Source of the DNA: AC-32 sp963821495
GTDB taxonomy: Bacteria; Actinomycetota; Thermoleophilia; Gaiellales; Gaiellaceae
Length of the DNA stretch: 64,000 bases
NCBI GenBank assembly: GCA_963821495.1
Contig: CAWGEA010000003.1
Coordinates: forward strand, 310,001 to 374,000
Direction of reading: 5' to 3'
The position numbers and the translations under genes were made by a program. A model generated the notes under the pieces. It was not told the DNA's origin. It did no database searches and saw only the letters and a list, made by a program, of their open reading frames with translations. Below, piece by piece: positions 18,156 through 29,033 of the stretch (position 1 is its first letter; every line of letters begins with the position of its first letter).

Positions 18156-18481
18156 AGTCGAAGGAGGGAAGAAGAACCGCCCGATTCCCGGGCGGCGCGC
18201 AGCCAGTATAGACGAGGCGCCAGGGGTGGTTCTCCACAGACTTCGGAGCGCACAAGCGAGGTGCGATTCGTGGCGCGACCGCGGCTCGGACCGATGCAAG
18301 CGTCGCCTTCGGCGGCAGCATCGCCCACAGCTGTGGACGCGTGTGTGGAGAGGATACTTTCCCCTGCAAATCCGGCACTTTTTCTCCACGTTCCGCGTAC
18401 CGCGGGACGCGTTGTAGCGACGCCGACACGCTGCTATGCTCGGCCCTCGCCTGTTCTCGATCAAGGAGCGCGGCCGGCGGC
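18156..18481. other. Candidate oriC, left part: rpmH-dnaA intergenic region
   Basis: A 326-base non-coding stretch at the switch from leftward to rightward genes. DnaA-box-like sequences (relative to TTATNCACA) are TTCTCCACA at 18230-18238, TGTGGACGC at 18332-18340, TGTGGAGAG at 18344-18352 and TTCTCCACG at 18382-18390; all differ from consensus by one or more bases. CCCACAGCTGTGG (18325-18337) is an inverted repeat. A possible rpmH -10 (TATACT on the minus strand) is at 18205-18210. Gene context makes this or the dnaA-dnaN gap the likely origin; which one is not settled. Confidence 0.7.
18412..18440 (+). promoter_or_regulatory. dnaA promoter candidate
   Basis: TTGTAG (18412-18417) and TATGCT (18435-18440) are separated by 17 bases, and TGC just before the -10 makes it an extended -10. 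Predicted start is about 18447. AAGGAG at 18463-18468 lies 13 bases before the dnaA GTG. Confidence 0.65.
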
Positions 18482-19828
18482 GTGGAGCCCTCAATTGAGC
18501 TGACTGCAGAAGGCCTGTGGAGCGAGGTGTCTAGTCGGCTCAGAGGCGCTCTCAACGAGACCACCTATCGCACATGGTTCGACCATGTGGCGGGTCTCGA
18601 GCTGAACGACGACGAGTTCGTCCTGGCCGTTCCGAACGACTTCACGCGCGACTGGATCGAGGGCCACTTCATCGGCCTGATCAGCGCCGCGGTCGGTGAC
18701 ACGACCGGCCGCGAGCGGCGGATCCAGCTCGAGGTCGCGGAGGCCGAGGGCGGCGAGCAGGCCGAGGCGGTCGAGGTGCACCGGCGAGAGACGCTGAGCG
18801 CCGGCCTCAACCCCAAGTACACCTTCGACTCCTTCGTGATCGGCTCGTCGAACCGCTTCGCGCACGCGGCCGCGCTGGCCGTCGCCGAGGCGCCGGCGCA
18901 GGCCTACAACCCGCTCTTCATCTACGGCGGCACCGGCCTCGGGAAGACGCACCTGCTGCAAGCGGTCGCGCAGTACGTCAGCGAGCACCAGGGAGAGCTC
19001 TCGGTGCGCTACGTGACGAGCGAGACCTTCATGAACGACTTCATCAACGCGCTGCGCGACAAGCGGATCGAGGGCTTCAAACAGCGCTACCGCGCCTACG
19101 ACCTGCTCCTGATCGACGACATCCAGTTCTTCGAGCACAAGGAGCGGATCCAGGAGGAGTTCTTCCACACCTTCAACTCGATCTACGAGGCCGGCGGCCA
19201 GATCGTGATCTCGTCCGATCGGCCCCCGCGCGAGATCTCGACCCTCGAGGAGCGGCTGCGCTCGCGCTTCGAGTGGGGGCTGATCACCGACATCCAGCCG
19301 CCCGACCTCGAGACGCGCATCGCGATCCTGCGCAAGAAGGTGATGGCCGACCGGATTCACGTGCCGGACCCGAAGGTGCTCGAGTTCATCGCCGGCCGCA
19401 TCTCCTCGAACATCCGCGAGCTCGAGGGCGCGCTCACCCGTGTCGTCGCGTTCTCGTCGCTCACCGGCCGACCGATGACCGAGGAGCTCGCGCAGGACGT
19501 GCTCAGGGACGTCTTTCCACAGGGCGAGGTCCAGCAGGTCTCGATCGAGCGGATCCAGGAGCTCGTCTCGGAGCGCTTCAACCTCTCCTTGGACGAGCTC
19601 TGCGGCGACAAGCGCTCGCAGAACATCGTCTACCCGCGGCAGGTCGCGATGTACCTCTCACGCGAGCTGACGGACTCCTCCCTACCGAAGATCGGCAAGC
19701 AGTTCGGCGGGCGCGACCACACGACCGTGATCCACGCGACCTCGAAGATCGCGCGCATGATCCGCGAGGACCGGGATGTGTACAACCTGGTGCAAGAGTT
19801 GACCGCGCGCGTCAAGCAGGCCCGGTGA
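18482..19828 (+). CDS. dnaA: Chromosomal replication initiator DnaA
   Basis: Binds DnaA boxes and opens the origin. The 448-residue protein has domain I (LWSEVSSRLRGALNETTYRTWF), a short linker, the AAA+ domain starting at LNPKYTFDSFVIGSSN with Walker A GGTGLGKT near residue 148 and Walker B LLLIDDIQF, and domain IV with the DNA-binding GGRDHTTVIHA near residue 409. Start is GTG 18482; the frame is open further upstream but without homology. The upstream AAGGAG is at the long spacing of 13 bases. It is the first rightward gene of the origin region. Confidence 0.97.
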   Translation: MEPSIELTAEGLWSEVSSRLRGALNETTYRTWFDHVAGLELNDDEFVLAVPNDFTRDWIEGHFIGLISAAVGDTTGRERRIQLEVAEAEGGEQAEAVEVHRRETLSAGLNPKYTFDSFVIGSSNRFAHAAALAVAEAPAQAYNPLFIYGGTGLGKTHLLQAVAQYVSEHQGELSVRYVTSETFMNDFINALRDKRIEGFKQRYRAYDLLLIDDIQFFEHKERIQEEFFHTFNSIYEAGGQIVISSDRPPREISTLEERLRSRFEWGLITDIQPPDLETRIAILRKKVMADRIHVPDPKVLEFIAGRISSNIRELEGALTRVVAFSSLTGRPMTEELAQDVLRDVFPQGEVQQVSIERIQELVSERFNLSLDELCGDKRSQNIVYPRQVAMYLSRELTDSSLPKIGKQFGGRDHTTVIHATSKIARMIREDRDVYNLVQELTARVKQAR

Positions 19829-19984
19829 ATCTGTGGACGGCTCACCGGGTGGCCTCGGCCCCTGTAGACAAGGCCACTTCGTCCCCAGACTGCGCCCACA
19901 GCGCAATCCCGCTCCGGCAGCGAGAACGGGGCGTCATCCCCGTGCTCCACACTCCCTATGACTACAACAAAAGGAATTTCATAA
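19829..19984. other. dnaA-dnaN intergenic region, candidate oriC right part
   Basis: DnaA-box-like TGTGGACGG (19832-19840) and TGTAGACAA (19863-19871) are present. ACGGGG-CGTCAT-CCCCGT at 19926-19943 is a perfect inverted repeat and may end dnaA transcripts. The last 35 bases, up to the dnaN ATG, are strikingly AT-rich for this genome and could be the unwinding element as well as the dnaN ribosome site (AAGGAA). Confidence 0.6.
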
Positions 19985-21118
19985 ATGATGGAAGCTGAAG
20001 CTGTGGTCGCACAGGGCACGCTCAAGGTCACCTGCTCCCGGGACGAGTTGGCTCGCGCACTGGGAATCGTCTCGCGCGGTGTCTCGACGCGCACCACCGT
20101 TCAGATTCTCGCCGGCATCCTGCTGCAGGCCTCGGAGGGGAAGCTGGACCTCGCCGCGACCGACATGGAGCTCTCGCTTCGCACCTCGCTCGAGGCGCAG
20201 GTCGAGTCTGGTGGCTCAGTGGTCGTGCCGGGGCGGCTGCTGCTCGAGCTCGCCCGCCTGCTCCCCGACGCCGAGGTCTCGATCGAGCACAGGCTGGAGG
20301 AGGCTGCGGTCGAGATCCGCTCCGGGTCGGCGAGCTACCGGCTGCACACCTACAACGCGGAGGACTTCCCGCGGCTGCCGGATGCCGAGGCCGTCGACCG
20401 CCACGAGGTCGACCGGGAGACGCTGCTGGAGACGGTGGCGCGGGTGAGCCGCTCCGCCTCTCGCGACGAGTCGAGGCCGGTGCTCACCGGCGTGCTGATG
20501 CGCTTCGAGCCCGGGAAGCTCGTGATGGCCGCGACCGACTCCTACCGCCTGTCGGTCAAGGAGACCGCCACCGAGGGCTCGCTGCCCGAGCTGGAGGCGA
20601 TCGTCCCGGCGCGCGCACTGGGTGAGCTGGCGCGGATCGCGCAGGCCGGCGCTGGCATCGAGCTCGGCGTGCACGAGAACCAGGTCGTCTTCTCAACCGG
20701 CGACGCGCTACTGACGACGCGCCGTATCGACGGACAGTTCCCGAACTACAAGCAGCTCGTCCCGGAGGCCTTCGACCACGAGCTCTCGCTGCCGCGTGAG
20801 GAGCTGCTGGACGTGGTGCGTCGCGTCGCGGTGATGGCACAGCGCAACTCGCCGCTGCGGCTGCGCTTCGCCGACGGAGAGCTGGCGGTCTCGGCGCAGA
20901 CGCAGGACGTCGGCGAGGCTCGCGAGTCGCTGCCTGTCTCGTTCTCCGGGGAGCCGCTCGAGATCGGCTTCAACGCCGAGTTCCTGCGCGACGGAATCGA
21001 GTCGGTGGGCGGCGAGCAGCTGCGGCTCAAGCTGATCAGCCCGCTGCGGCCGGCCGTCCTCCAGGGAGAGGACGACGCTTTCCTCTACCTGATCATGCCG
21101 ATTCGTTTGGCGGGGTAG
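19985..21118 (+). CDS. dnaN: DNA polymerase III beta subunit (sliding clamp)
   Basis: Ring-shaped processivity clamp. The 377-residue length fits the family. Recognisable stretches are RDELARALGIVSRGVSTRT near the N-terminus, ATDMELSLRTSL, DESRPVLTGVLM at the start of domain II, MAATDSYRLSVKE, and the C-terminal IMPIRLAG. Start ATG 19985 has AAGGAA eight bases upstream; the adjacent ATG at 19988 is equally possible. Follows dnaA as usual. Confidence 0.96.
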   Translation: MMEAEAVVAQGTLKVTCSRDELARALGIVSRGVSTRTTVQILAGILLQASEGKLDLAATDMELSLRTSLEAQVESGGSVVVPGRLLLELARLLPDAEVSIEHRLEEAAVEIRSGSASYRLHTYNAEDFPRLPDAEAVDRHEVDRETLLETVARVSRSASRDESRPVLTGVLMRFEPGKLVMAATDSYRLSVKETATEGSLPELEAIVPARALGELARIAQAGAGIELGVHENQVVFSTGDALLTTRRIDGQFPNYKQLVPEAFDHELSLPREELLDVVRRVAVMAQRNSPLRLRFADGELAVSAQTQDVGEARESLPVSFSGEPLEIGFNAEFLRDGIESVGGEQLRLKLISPLRPAVLQGEDDAFLYLIMPIRLAG

Positions 21119-21211
21119 GCACATCCAACCGGCCGACCGGTCATTTCAAACGGGCGCCCGGGCAAAGCCCGAACGCCCTGATGACGGCACCGCGAGCGGT
21201 GCCTTGGCAGC
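21119..21211 (+). promoter_or_regulatory. dnaN-recF spacer with hairpins
   Basis: The 93-base gap contains GGCACCG-CGAG-CGGTGCC at 21186-21203 (seven paired bases), eight bases before the presumed recF start, and a weaker GGGC/GCCC stem upstream. No T-run follows, so these look like mRNA structure rather than a normal terminator. No Shine-Dalgarno sequence is visible for recF. Confidence 0.5.
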
Positions 21212-22288
21212 CTGATCGTCAGCGCGGTCGCCCTCAGGGACTACCGCTCCTACGAGAAGCTCGAGCTGGAGCTCTCACGGGGCCTGGTGCTCGTGACCGG
21301 ACCGAATGGCGCCGGCAAGACGAACCTGCTCGAGTCGCTGCACGTCGGGACGCAGGGCTTCTCGCCGCGGACGCGGGCAGACGCGCAGCTCGTCCGTTTC
21401 GGGCGGGAGGCCGCGCGGATCGCGCTCCGGGGCGACCGGGCCGGCGTGAGGCTCGATCTCGAGGTGACACTCGAGCTCGGGAGCGGCAAGCGCGCCTCCC
21501 TGAACGGTGCGCGGCTGCGAGCTGCCGAGCAGCTGCGCGGCGAGGTGACGACGCTCGTCTTCACGCCCGACCGACTGGTGGTCGTGAAGGGCGGGCCCGC
21601 CGCCCGGCGCGCGTACTTCGACCGCGTGCTCGGTCGCCTTTCCCCTGGCCGCGCAGGGCTGTCGGCCGAGTACGGCGCGGCGGTCGGCCAGCGCAACGCG
21701 GCCCTGAGGCGGATCGCGCAGGGCTTCTCGACCCGCGACGCGCTTGCGCCCTGGAACGAGCAGGTCAGTCGCCTCGGAAGCGAGCTCGTGGCCGGGCGGC
21801 ACGAGACCGTTGCGGTGCTGCAGCCGCGGTTCGCCGAGCGGGCGCACGAGCTCGGCCTGCCGGATGCGGAGCTGCGGTACGAGGCCGATCCGCCGACCGT
21901 GGCCGCCCTGGAGGCCCGCGCCGAGCGCGACCTCGAACGCGGGGCGACCGGGCTCGGCCCGCACCTCGACGACCTGGGCGTGCTCTCCGGCGCTCGCGAC
22001 CTGCGCACCTTCGGCTCGCAGGGCGAGCAGCGCCTTGCGGTGCTCGCGCTCCTGCTCGGCGAGACAGAGCTGCTGGAGGAGCGCCGTGGGGTGAGGCCGC
22101 TGTTGCTGCTCGACGATGTGCTCTCGGAGCTCGACGCCGGCCGCCGCGACATTCTCGCCGAGCGTTTGCGCGCCTCAGGGCAAGCGCTCGTCACGAGCGC
22201 GAGTCGCAGCGCGTTGCCGGGCGAGCCCTCGCAGCTGCTCGAGGTCGCCCAGCGCGGCGACGGCACGAGTCTGGTGCGGGCGGCGTGA
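21212..22288 (+). CDS. recF: DNA replication and repair protein RecF
   Basis: SMC-like ATPase that helps load RecA at gaps. The C-terminal two-thirds is clear: Walker A GPNGAGKTN, QGEQRLAVLALLL signature and LLLLDDVLSELD (Walker B). The first ATG/GTG/TTG in frame is GTG 21287, which would begin inside the Walker A strand. The homologous N-terminus (LIVSAVALRDYRSYEKLELEL) is encoded upstream from CTG 21212, and an in-frame stop lies at 21182. I therefore place the start at CTG 21212 (358 residues); a recent indel upstream is the alternative. The stop overlaps the next ATG (TGATG). Confidence 0.9.
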   Translation: MIVSAVALRDYRSYEKLELELSRGLVLVTGPNGAGKTNLLESLHVGTQGFSPRTRADAQLVRFGREAARIALRGDRAGVRLDLEVTLELGSGKRASLNGARLRAAEQLRGEVTTLVFTPDRLVVVKGGPAARRAYFDRVLGRLSPGRAGLSAEYGAAVGQRNAALRRIAQGFSTRDALAPWNEQVSRLGSELVAGRHETVAVLQPRFAERAHELGLPDAELRYEADPPTVAALEARAERDLERGATGLGPHLDDLGVLSGARDLRTFGSQGEQRLAVLALLLGETELLEERRGVRPLLLLDDVLSELDAGRRDILAERLRASGQALVTSASRSALPGEPSQLLEVAQRGDGTSLVRAA

Positions 22289-22752
22289 TGGAGCGGATCG
22301 GCCCCGAAGTTCGCCGGGAGCTCAACCGTTTCGGGAGCGCCGGCCGGATGGCCGACGTCGTAACGGTGTGGCCGGTCGCGGTCGGTGAGACCGTCGCCGC
22401 GAACGCCTGGCCGGCACGGCTGGCACGCGACGGAACGCTGCACGTCAACGCCGGCTCCTCCACCTGGGCATTCGAGCTCCAGCAGCTCGAGGTGGAGATC
22501 GCCGGCCGCCTTCGCGACACGCTCGGCGAGGCTGCGCCGGCGCGTCTGCGCTTCACGCCGGGACCCCTCCCGGAGCTGGGTGCGGAGGCCCCCGAAGCCC
22601 CACGCAGGCCACCGCCGGAGCCCACGCTCGACGACGCGCGCGCGGCGCACGAGCTGGCGGCGCCGATCGTCTCCGAAGAACTCCGCAAATCGGTAGAAAA
22701 AGCTGCCCGGATGAGTCTTGCCGCGGCCGCTGACGACCGCTCGGTCTGGTAA
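22288..22752 (+). CDS. dciA: DciA-like DUF721 protein
   Basis: A 154-residue protein with the DUF721 pattern WPVAVGETVAANAWPARL, then LHVNAGSSTWAFELQQLE. DUF721/DciA proteins act as replicative helicase operators in bacteria lacking DnaC. The C-terminal third is Pro-, Glu- and Ala-rich and probably disordered. Start ATG 22288 overlaps the recF stop by one base. Its place between recF and gyrB is the common actinobacterial arrangement. Confidence 0.88.
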   Translation: MERIGPEVRRELNRFGSAGRMADVVTVWPVAVGETVAANAWPARLARDGTLHVNAGSSTWAFELQQLEVEIAGRLRDTLGEAAPARLRFTPGPLPELGAEAPEAPRRPPPEPTLDDARAAHELAAPIVSEELRKSVEKAARMSLAAAADDRSVW

Positions 22753-22761
22753 ACTTCCTCT

Positions 22762-22794
22762 AGCCCGGAAATGCGCAAGTTGCAGGGCTTTTTT
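22762..22794 (+). terminator. Terminator-like hairpin directly before gyrB
   Basis: AGCCC (22762-22766) pairs with GGGCT (22785-22789), with a possible inner TGCG/TGCA pairing, and a run of six T (22789-22794) follows. The T-run ends one base before the gyrB ATG at 22796. It could end dciA transcripts or act as an attenuator; the GGG in the 3' arm is the only weak ribosome site for gyrB. Confidence 0.55.
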
Positions 22795-22795
22795 C

Positions 22796-25180
<2,385 letters not shown>

Positions 25181-25245
25181 ATTCCAGCCCGCGCAGACCC
25201 CGGGGCTTCCCCTCCGCCGCATGCTCCTAACCAAGAAAGCGTGAC

Positions 25246-27774
25246 GTGGCGACAGTAGAACCGCTAGGACCAGGCCGGATCGAGCCGCGCGAGCTCGAGC
25301 AGGAGATGCGCTCGAGCTTCCTCGACTACGCGATGAGCGTGATCGTCGCTCGCGCGCTCCCGGACGTGCGTGACGGCCTCAAGCCCGTGCATCGGCGCGT
25401 GCTCTACGCGATGCACGAGGCCGGCCTGCAGCCCAATCGCGCGCGGCTCAAGTGCGCGCGTGTGGTCGGCGACGTGATGGGCTCCTACCACCCCCACGGC
25501 GACCAGGCGATCTACGACACGCTCGTCCGGCTCGCGCAGCCGTTCTCGATGCGCTATCCGCTCGTCGACGGCCAGGGCAACTTCGGCAACATCGACGGCT
25601 ACCCGGCGGCGGCGATGCGGTACACGGAGTGCCGGCTCACGCGTCTCGCCACCGAGATGCTGCGTGACATCGACGCGGACACCGTCGACTTCAAGCCGAA
25701 CTACGACGAGTCGCGCCGTGAGCCGGAAGTCCTGCCGGCACGATTGCCGAACCTGCTGCTGAACGGCTCGGCCGGGATCGCGGTGGGGATGGCGACGAAC
25801 ATCCCCCCGCACAACCTCGGCGAGGTGGTCGACGCGCTCGTGGCGATGATCGACGAGCCGACGATCGACGTCGACCGGCTGGTGAAGCACGTCAAGGGCC
25901 CGGACTTCCCGACCGGCGCGATCATCCTCGGCCGCGACGGGATCCGCGAGGCCTACCGCTCCGGCCGTGGGCGGATCGTGATGCGCGCGCGCACCCACAT
26001 CGAGGAGCTGCGCGGCGGCCGCACCGCGATCGTCGTCAGCGAGCTGCCGTACGGGGTCAAGAAGGGCGGCGACGAGGGCGTGATCAAGAAGATCGCCGAC
26101 CTCGTCAACGACAAGGTCATCCCGGAGGTCCACGACGTCAAGGACCTCTCCGACAAGTCGGGGATGCGCATCCAGATCGAGCTCAAGCGCGACGCCATTC
26201 CGCAGGTCGTCCAGAACAAGATCTTCAAGCACACGTCGCTGCAGACGACCTTCGGCTACAACGCCGTGGCGCTCGTCGACGGCGTGCCCCGCACGCTGCC
26301 GCTGCGCGACCTGCTGCAGCACTACCTCGACTTCCAGCGCGAGGTCGTCACTCGCCGCTCGAAGTTCGAGCTGCGCAAGGCCGAGGCCCGCGCGCACGTC
26401 CTGCAGGGCTACCTGACCGCGCTCGACAACCTCGACGCGGTCATCGCGTTGATCCGCGCCTCCGCCGACCCGGACGCGGCGCGCGCCGGCCTGATGGAGA
26501 CGTTCGAGCTCTCCGAGATCCAGGCCCAGGCGATCCTCGACCTGCGGCTCCAGCGCCTGACCGGGCTCGAGCGCAAGCGGATCGAGGACGAGTACGCCGA
26601 CCTGATGGAGCGCATCTCCGAGCTGCGCACGATCCTCGGTGACGAGGCGAGGATCGACTCGCTGATCCGCGAGGAGCTGCTCGAGATCAAGCAGGCCTAC
26701 GGCAAGGGCGACGACCGTCGCTCCGAGATTGTCGCCGCCGAGGGTGAGCTCGAGCTCGAGGACCTGATCGCGGAGGAGGACATGGTGATCGCGATCACGC
26801 GCTCGGGCTACGTGAAGCGGCTACCGGTGACGACCTACCGGGAGCAGCGCCGCGGCGGGATCGGCGTGATGGGCATGGATCTCAAGGACGAGGACTACAT
26901 CGAGCACCTGTTCGTCGCCTCGACCCACGACTACCTGCTCTTCTTCACCTCCGTCGGCAAGGTCTACCGGCTGAAGGTGCACGAGCTCCCGCTCGGCACG
27001 CGGCAGTCGAAAGGGCGCGCGATCGTGAACCTGCTCCCGTTCGCCCAGGGCGAGCAGGTGCGGGCCGTGATCGCGACGCGCGACTTCAAGGAGGCGGAGT
27101 ACCTCGTCCTCGCGACCCGCAAGGGGATGGTCAAGAAGACGAAGTTCGAGGAGTACAACACCCCCCTGAGGGCCGACGGGATCATTGCGATCAAGCTTCG
27201 CGACGAGGACGCGCTCGTCGACGTGCTCCACTCGTCTGGCGCCGACGACATCATTCTCGTCTCGCGCAAGGGCCAGGCGATCCGCTTCCGCGAGAGCAAC
27301 GTCCGCCCGATGGGCCGAGCGACCTCCGGCGTGAAGGGCATGGGCCTGCGCAAGGGCGACGAGGTGATCGCGGCCGGGATCGCGGATGACGAGCTCGACA
27401 TGCTCGTCGTCACCGACCAGGGCTACGGCAAGCGCACCCGGATGGCCGACTACCCGCTCAAGGGCCGCGGCGGCCTGGGCGTGAAGACCGTCCAGCTGAC
27501 CGAGGCCCGCGGCCAGCTCGCCGGCGCGCTTGCCGTGCGCGAGGGCTACCAGGTGATGCTGATCTCGGACGGAGGCACGGTGATCCGCATGCCGGTCGAC
27601 GAGATCAAGCGGCTCGGCCGCTCGACGCAGGGCGTGATCGTGATGCGGCTGCGCGGCGACGAGCAGGTCTCCAGCATCGCCCTCGTAGCGGAGTCGGAAG
27701 AACCGGAGGACGAGCCCGCGCCCGCGGACGAAACCGAGCCGGCTCCTGCTGCAGAAACCGGTAAGAACGAGTAA
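25246..27774 (+). CDS. gyrA: DNA gyrase subunit A
   Basis: Breakage-reunion subunit of gyrase. The 842-residue protein has the active tyrosine in AAAMRYTECRL (Tyr126), the quinolone-determining region GSYHPHGDQAIYD, and a beta-pinwheel C-terminal domain with the GyrA-box-like QRRGGIGVMGM. It ends in an acidic tail rich in Glu, Pro and Ala. The residue matching E. coli Ser83 is Gln87 here; Asp91 matches Asp87. Start GTG 25246 with a weak upstream AAGAAAG. Confidence 0.97.
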   Translation: MATVEPLGPGRIEPRELEQEMRSSFLDYAMSVIVARALPDVRDGLKPVHRRVLYAMHEAGLQPNRARLKCARVVGDVMGSYHPHGDQAIYDTLVRLAQPFSMRYPLVDGQGNFGNIDGYPAAAMRYTECRLTRLATEMLRDIDADTVDFKPNYDESRREPEVLPARLPNLLLNGSAGIAVGMATNIPPHNLGEVVDALVAMIDEPTIDVDRLVKHVKGPDFPTGAIILGRDGIREAYRSGRGRIVMRARTHIEELRGGRTAIVVSELPYGVKKGGDEGVIKKIADLVNDKVIPEVHDVKDLSDKSGMRIQIELKRDAIPQVVQNKIFKHTSLQTTFGYNAVALVDGVPRTLPLRDLLQHYLDFQREVVTRRSKFELRKAEARAHVLQGYLTALDNLDAVIALIRASADPDAARAGLMETFELSEIQAQAILDLRLQRLTGLERKRIEDEYADLMERISELRTILGDEARIDSLIREELLEIKQAYGKGDDRRSEIVAAEGELELEDLIAEEDMVIAITRSGYVKRLPVTTYREQRRGGIGVMGMDLKDEDYIEHLFVASTHDYLLFFTSVGKVYRLKVHELPLGTRQSKGRAIVNLLPFAQGEQVRAVIATRDFKEAEYLVLATRKGMVKKTKFEEYNTPLRADGIIAIKLRDEDALVDVLHSSGADDIILVSRKGQAIRFRESNVRPMGRATSGVKGMGLRKGDEVIAAGIADDELDMLVVTDQGYGKRTRMADYPLKGRGGLGVKTVQLTEARGQLAGALAVREGYQVMLISDGGTVIRMPVDEIKRLGRSTQGVIVMRLRGDEQVSSIALVAESEEPEDEPAPADETEPAPAAETGKNE

Positions 27775-27787
27775 GTTCGGTCCCGCC

Positions 27788-27817
27788 CTTCCATAACTGG
27801 AAGCAGGTCGCTATAAC
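27788..27817 (+). promoter_or_regulatory. Promoter and palindromic operator candidate for the MerR-like gene
   Basis: A perfect inverted repeat CTTCCA-TAAC-TGGAAG (27788-27803) lies eight bases before a -10-like TATAAC (27812-27817). The repeat occupies the -35 region, where the regulator encoded downstream could bind. It could instead be part of a gyrA 3' structure, but no T-run follows. Confidence 0.55.
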
Positions 27818-27852
27818 TTACAAAAGGGAAGTACCGGGCGCGGGAGGCGTGT

Positions 27853-28158
27853 ATGGCGTACGACAAGGCAGCAGACTTCCTCGAGCCGATCGACCTGGCC
27901 GAGCACCTGGACAAGATCGAGCTTTACCTCGGGCAGGTGTGTCAGATCGCCGGGATCTCGAAGATGCAGCTCGACTACTGGACGAACAAGGCACAGATCC
28001 CCACCAAGGGGAACAAGCAGCGCATCTACGACATCGACGCGCTTGAAACCGTGATGCTGATCAAGCAGGCCAAGGACAAGGGTTTGAACCTGGGCGCCGC
28101 GATCGAGGCCGCCCGCCGCTTCCGTGAGACGAATCGCCGCGTCGCCGTCGAGGGCTAG
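27853..28158 (+). CDS. MerR-like helix-turn-helix regulator
   Basis: A 101-residue protein with a winged-helix MerR-type domain: LGQVCQIAGISKMQLDYWTNKAQ reads as helix-turn-helix, followed by KQRIYDIDALETVMLIKQAKDKGLNL. There is no long dimerisation coiled coil or effector domain, so it resembles the short single-domain MerR group. Start ATG 27853 has GGGAGG six bases upstream. It lies alone after gyrA, and its stop interlocks with that of the convergent galT (shared CTAG). Targets are unknown. Confidence 0.82.
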   Translation: MAYDKAADFLEPIDLAEHLDKIELYLGQVCQIAGISKMQLDYWTNKAQIPTKGNKQRIYDIDALETVMLIKQAKDKGLNLGAAIEAARRFRETNRRVAVEG

Positions 28159-29033
28159 CCGCCCCGCAGCGTCTCGGCCGCCTGCTCGGGCGCGAGCGTG
28201 TTGATGTAGTGCCCGGCGCCGAGCTCGAGGGACGCCATCACCGTCAGCCTCGGCAAGAGCTCGAAGTGCCAGTGACCTGCCTCGTGCAGCCAGAGGTTCA
28301 TCGGTCGCGGTCCCTCCGCCGCGCCCAGGCGCCGGAGCGCCTCGGCGGCGAGTTCGAGCGCTGAGCCAAGCAGGGCGCTCGGGAAGGCATGCTCCTCGTG
28401 CTCGACCGGCGCGACCAGGCACTCGTAGGGCGAGCGGCTCGCGTACGGGCAGAGCAGCACGAGCCCGGCGCGGTCCTCGACCACGCGGGTCTTCTCGGCG
28501 CGCTCGAGCTCGAGGTACTCGCAGAGCCGGCAGCCCTCGCCGCGCTCGGCCTTCGGAATGGGCGGCTCCGCATCCAGCCAGACGAGCTGCGAGTGCGAGT
28601 GGAGCAGGCTCGCCCCGGCTGCGCGGCCCTCGTTCACGCACGCGAAGAGCGTCTTGCCCTGCTCACTCGCGTCGGCGGCCCGCAACCGCCACGCCTCGGC
28701 GACGAGCGCGAGCTGCGCCGCGTCGAGCTCCGCGATCGAGCGGGAGTGCTGCGGCGAGTGGACGACGACCTCCTGCCGCTCGAAGGCCGGGTACTTGTTC
28801 GGCACGACCCGCACCGACCAGCCGGGCGTGTCGGGCTCGCGCCCTTCCGTCGGCAGCGCGAGCACCTCGGGCGGCGTGCGCCCCTCGCGGCCCTCGCAGA
28901 ACGGGCAGGACTCGAGCTCCTCCTCGGTCGGTAGCTCGAGCTCGGCCTGCCCTGCGCCAGGCCTTCCCGAGCGGCCCGGGGCGACCGCGACGAGCCGGCC
29001 CGTGAGCGGGTCGACTCGCAGGCGGGCGCTCAG
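28155..29033 (-). CDS. galT: Galactose-1-phosphate uridylyltransferase family protein
   Basis: HIT-superfamily enzyme that exchanges UMP between UDP-glucose and galactose 1-phosphate. Visible features are the zinc motif CPFC, VVPNKYPAF, the active-site HSHSQ (normally HPHxQ) and NLWLHEAGHWHFELLPR. The first standard start in frame is GTG 28865, which would remove the CPFC motif. In-frame coding with full homology (LRVDPLTGRLVAVAPGRSG) extends to CTG 29033, which overlaps the slipin stop as CTGA, matching the ATGA/GTGA overlaps elsewhere here; I take it as the start (292 residues). galK and galE are not adjacent. Confidence 0.87.
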   Translation of the reverse strand: MSARLRVDPLTGRLVAVAPGRSGRPGAGQAELELPTEEELESCPFCEGREGRTPPEVLALPTEGREPDTPGWSVRVVPNKYPAFERQEVVVHSPQHSRSIAELDAAQLALVAEAWRLRAADASEQGKTLFACVNEGRAAGASLLHSHSQLVWLDAEPPIPKAERGEGCRLCEYLELERAEKTRVVEDRAGLVLLCPYASRSPYECLVAPVEHEEHAFPSALLGSALELAAEALRRLGAAEGPRPMNLWLHEAGHWHFELLPRLTVMASLELGAGHYINTLAPEQAAETLRGG

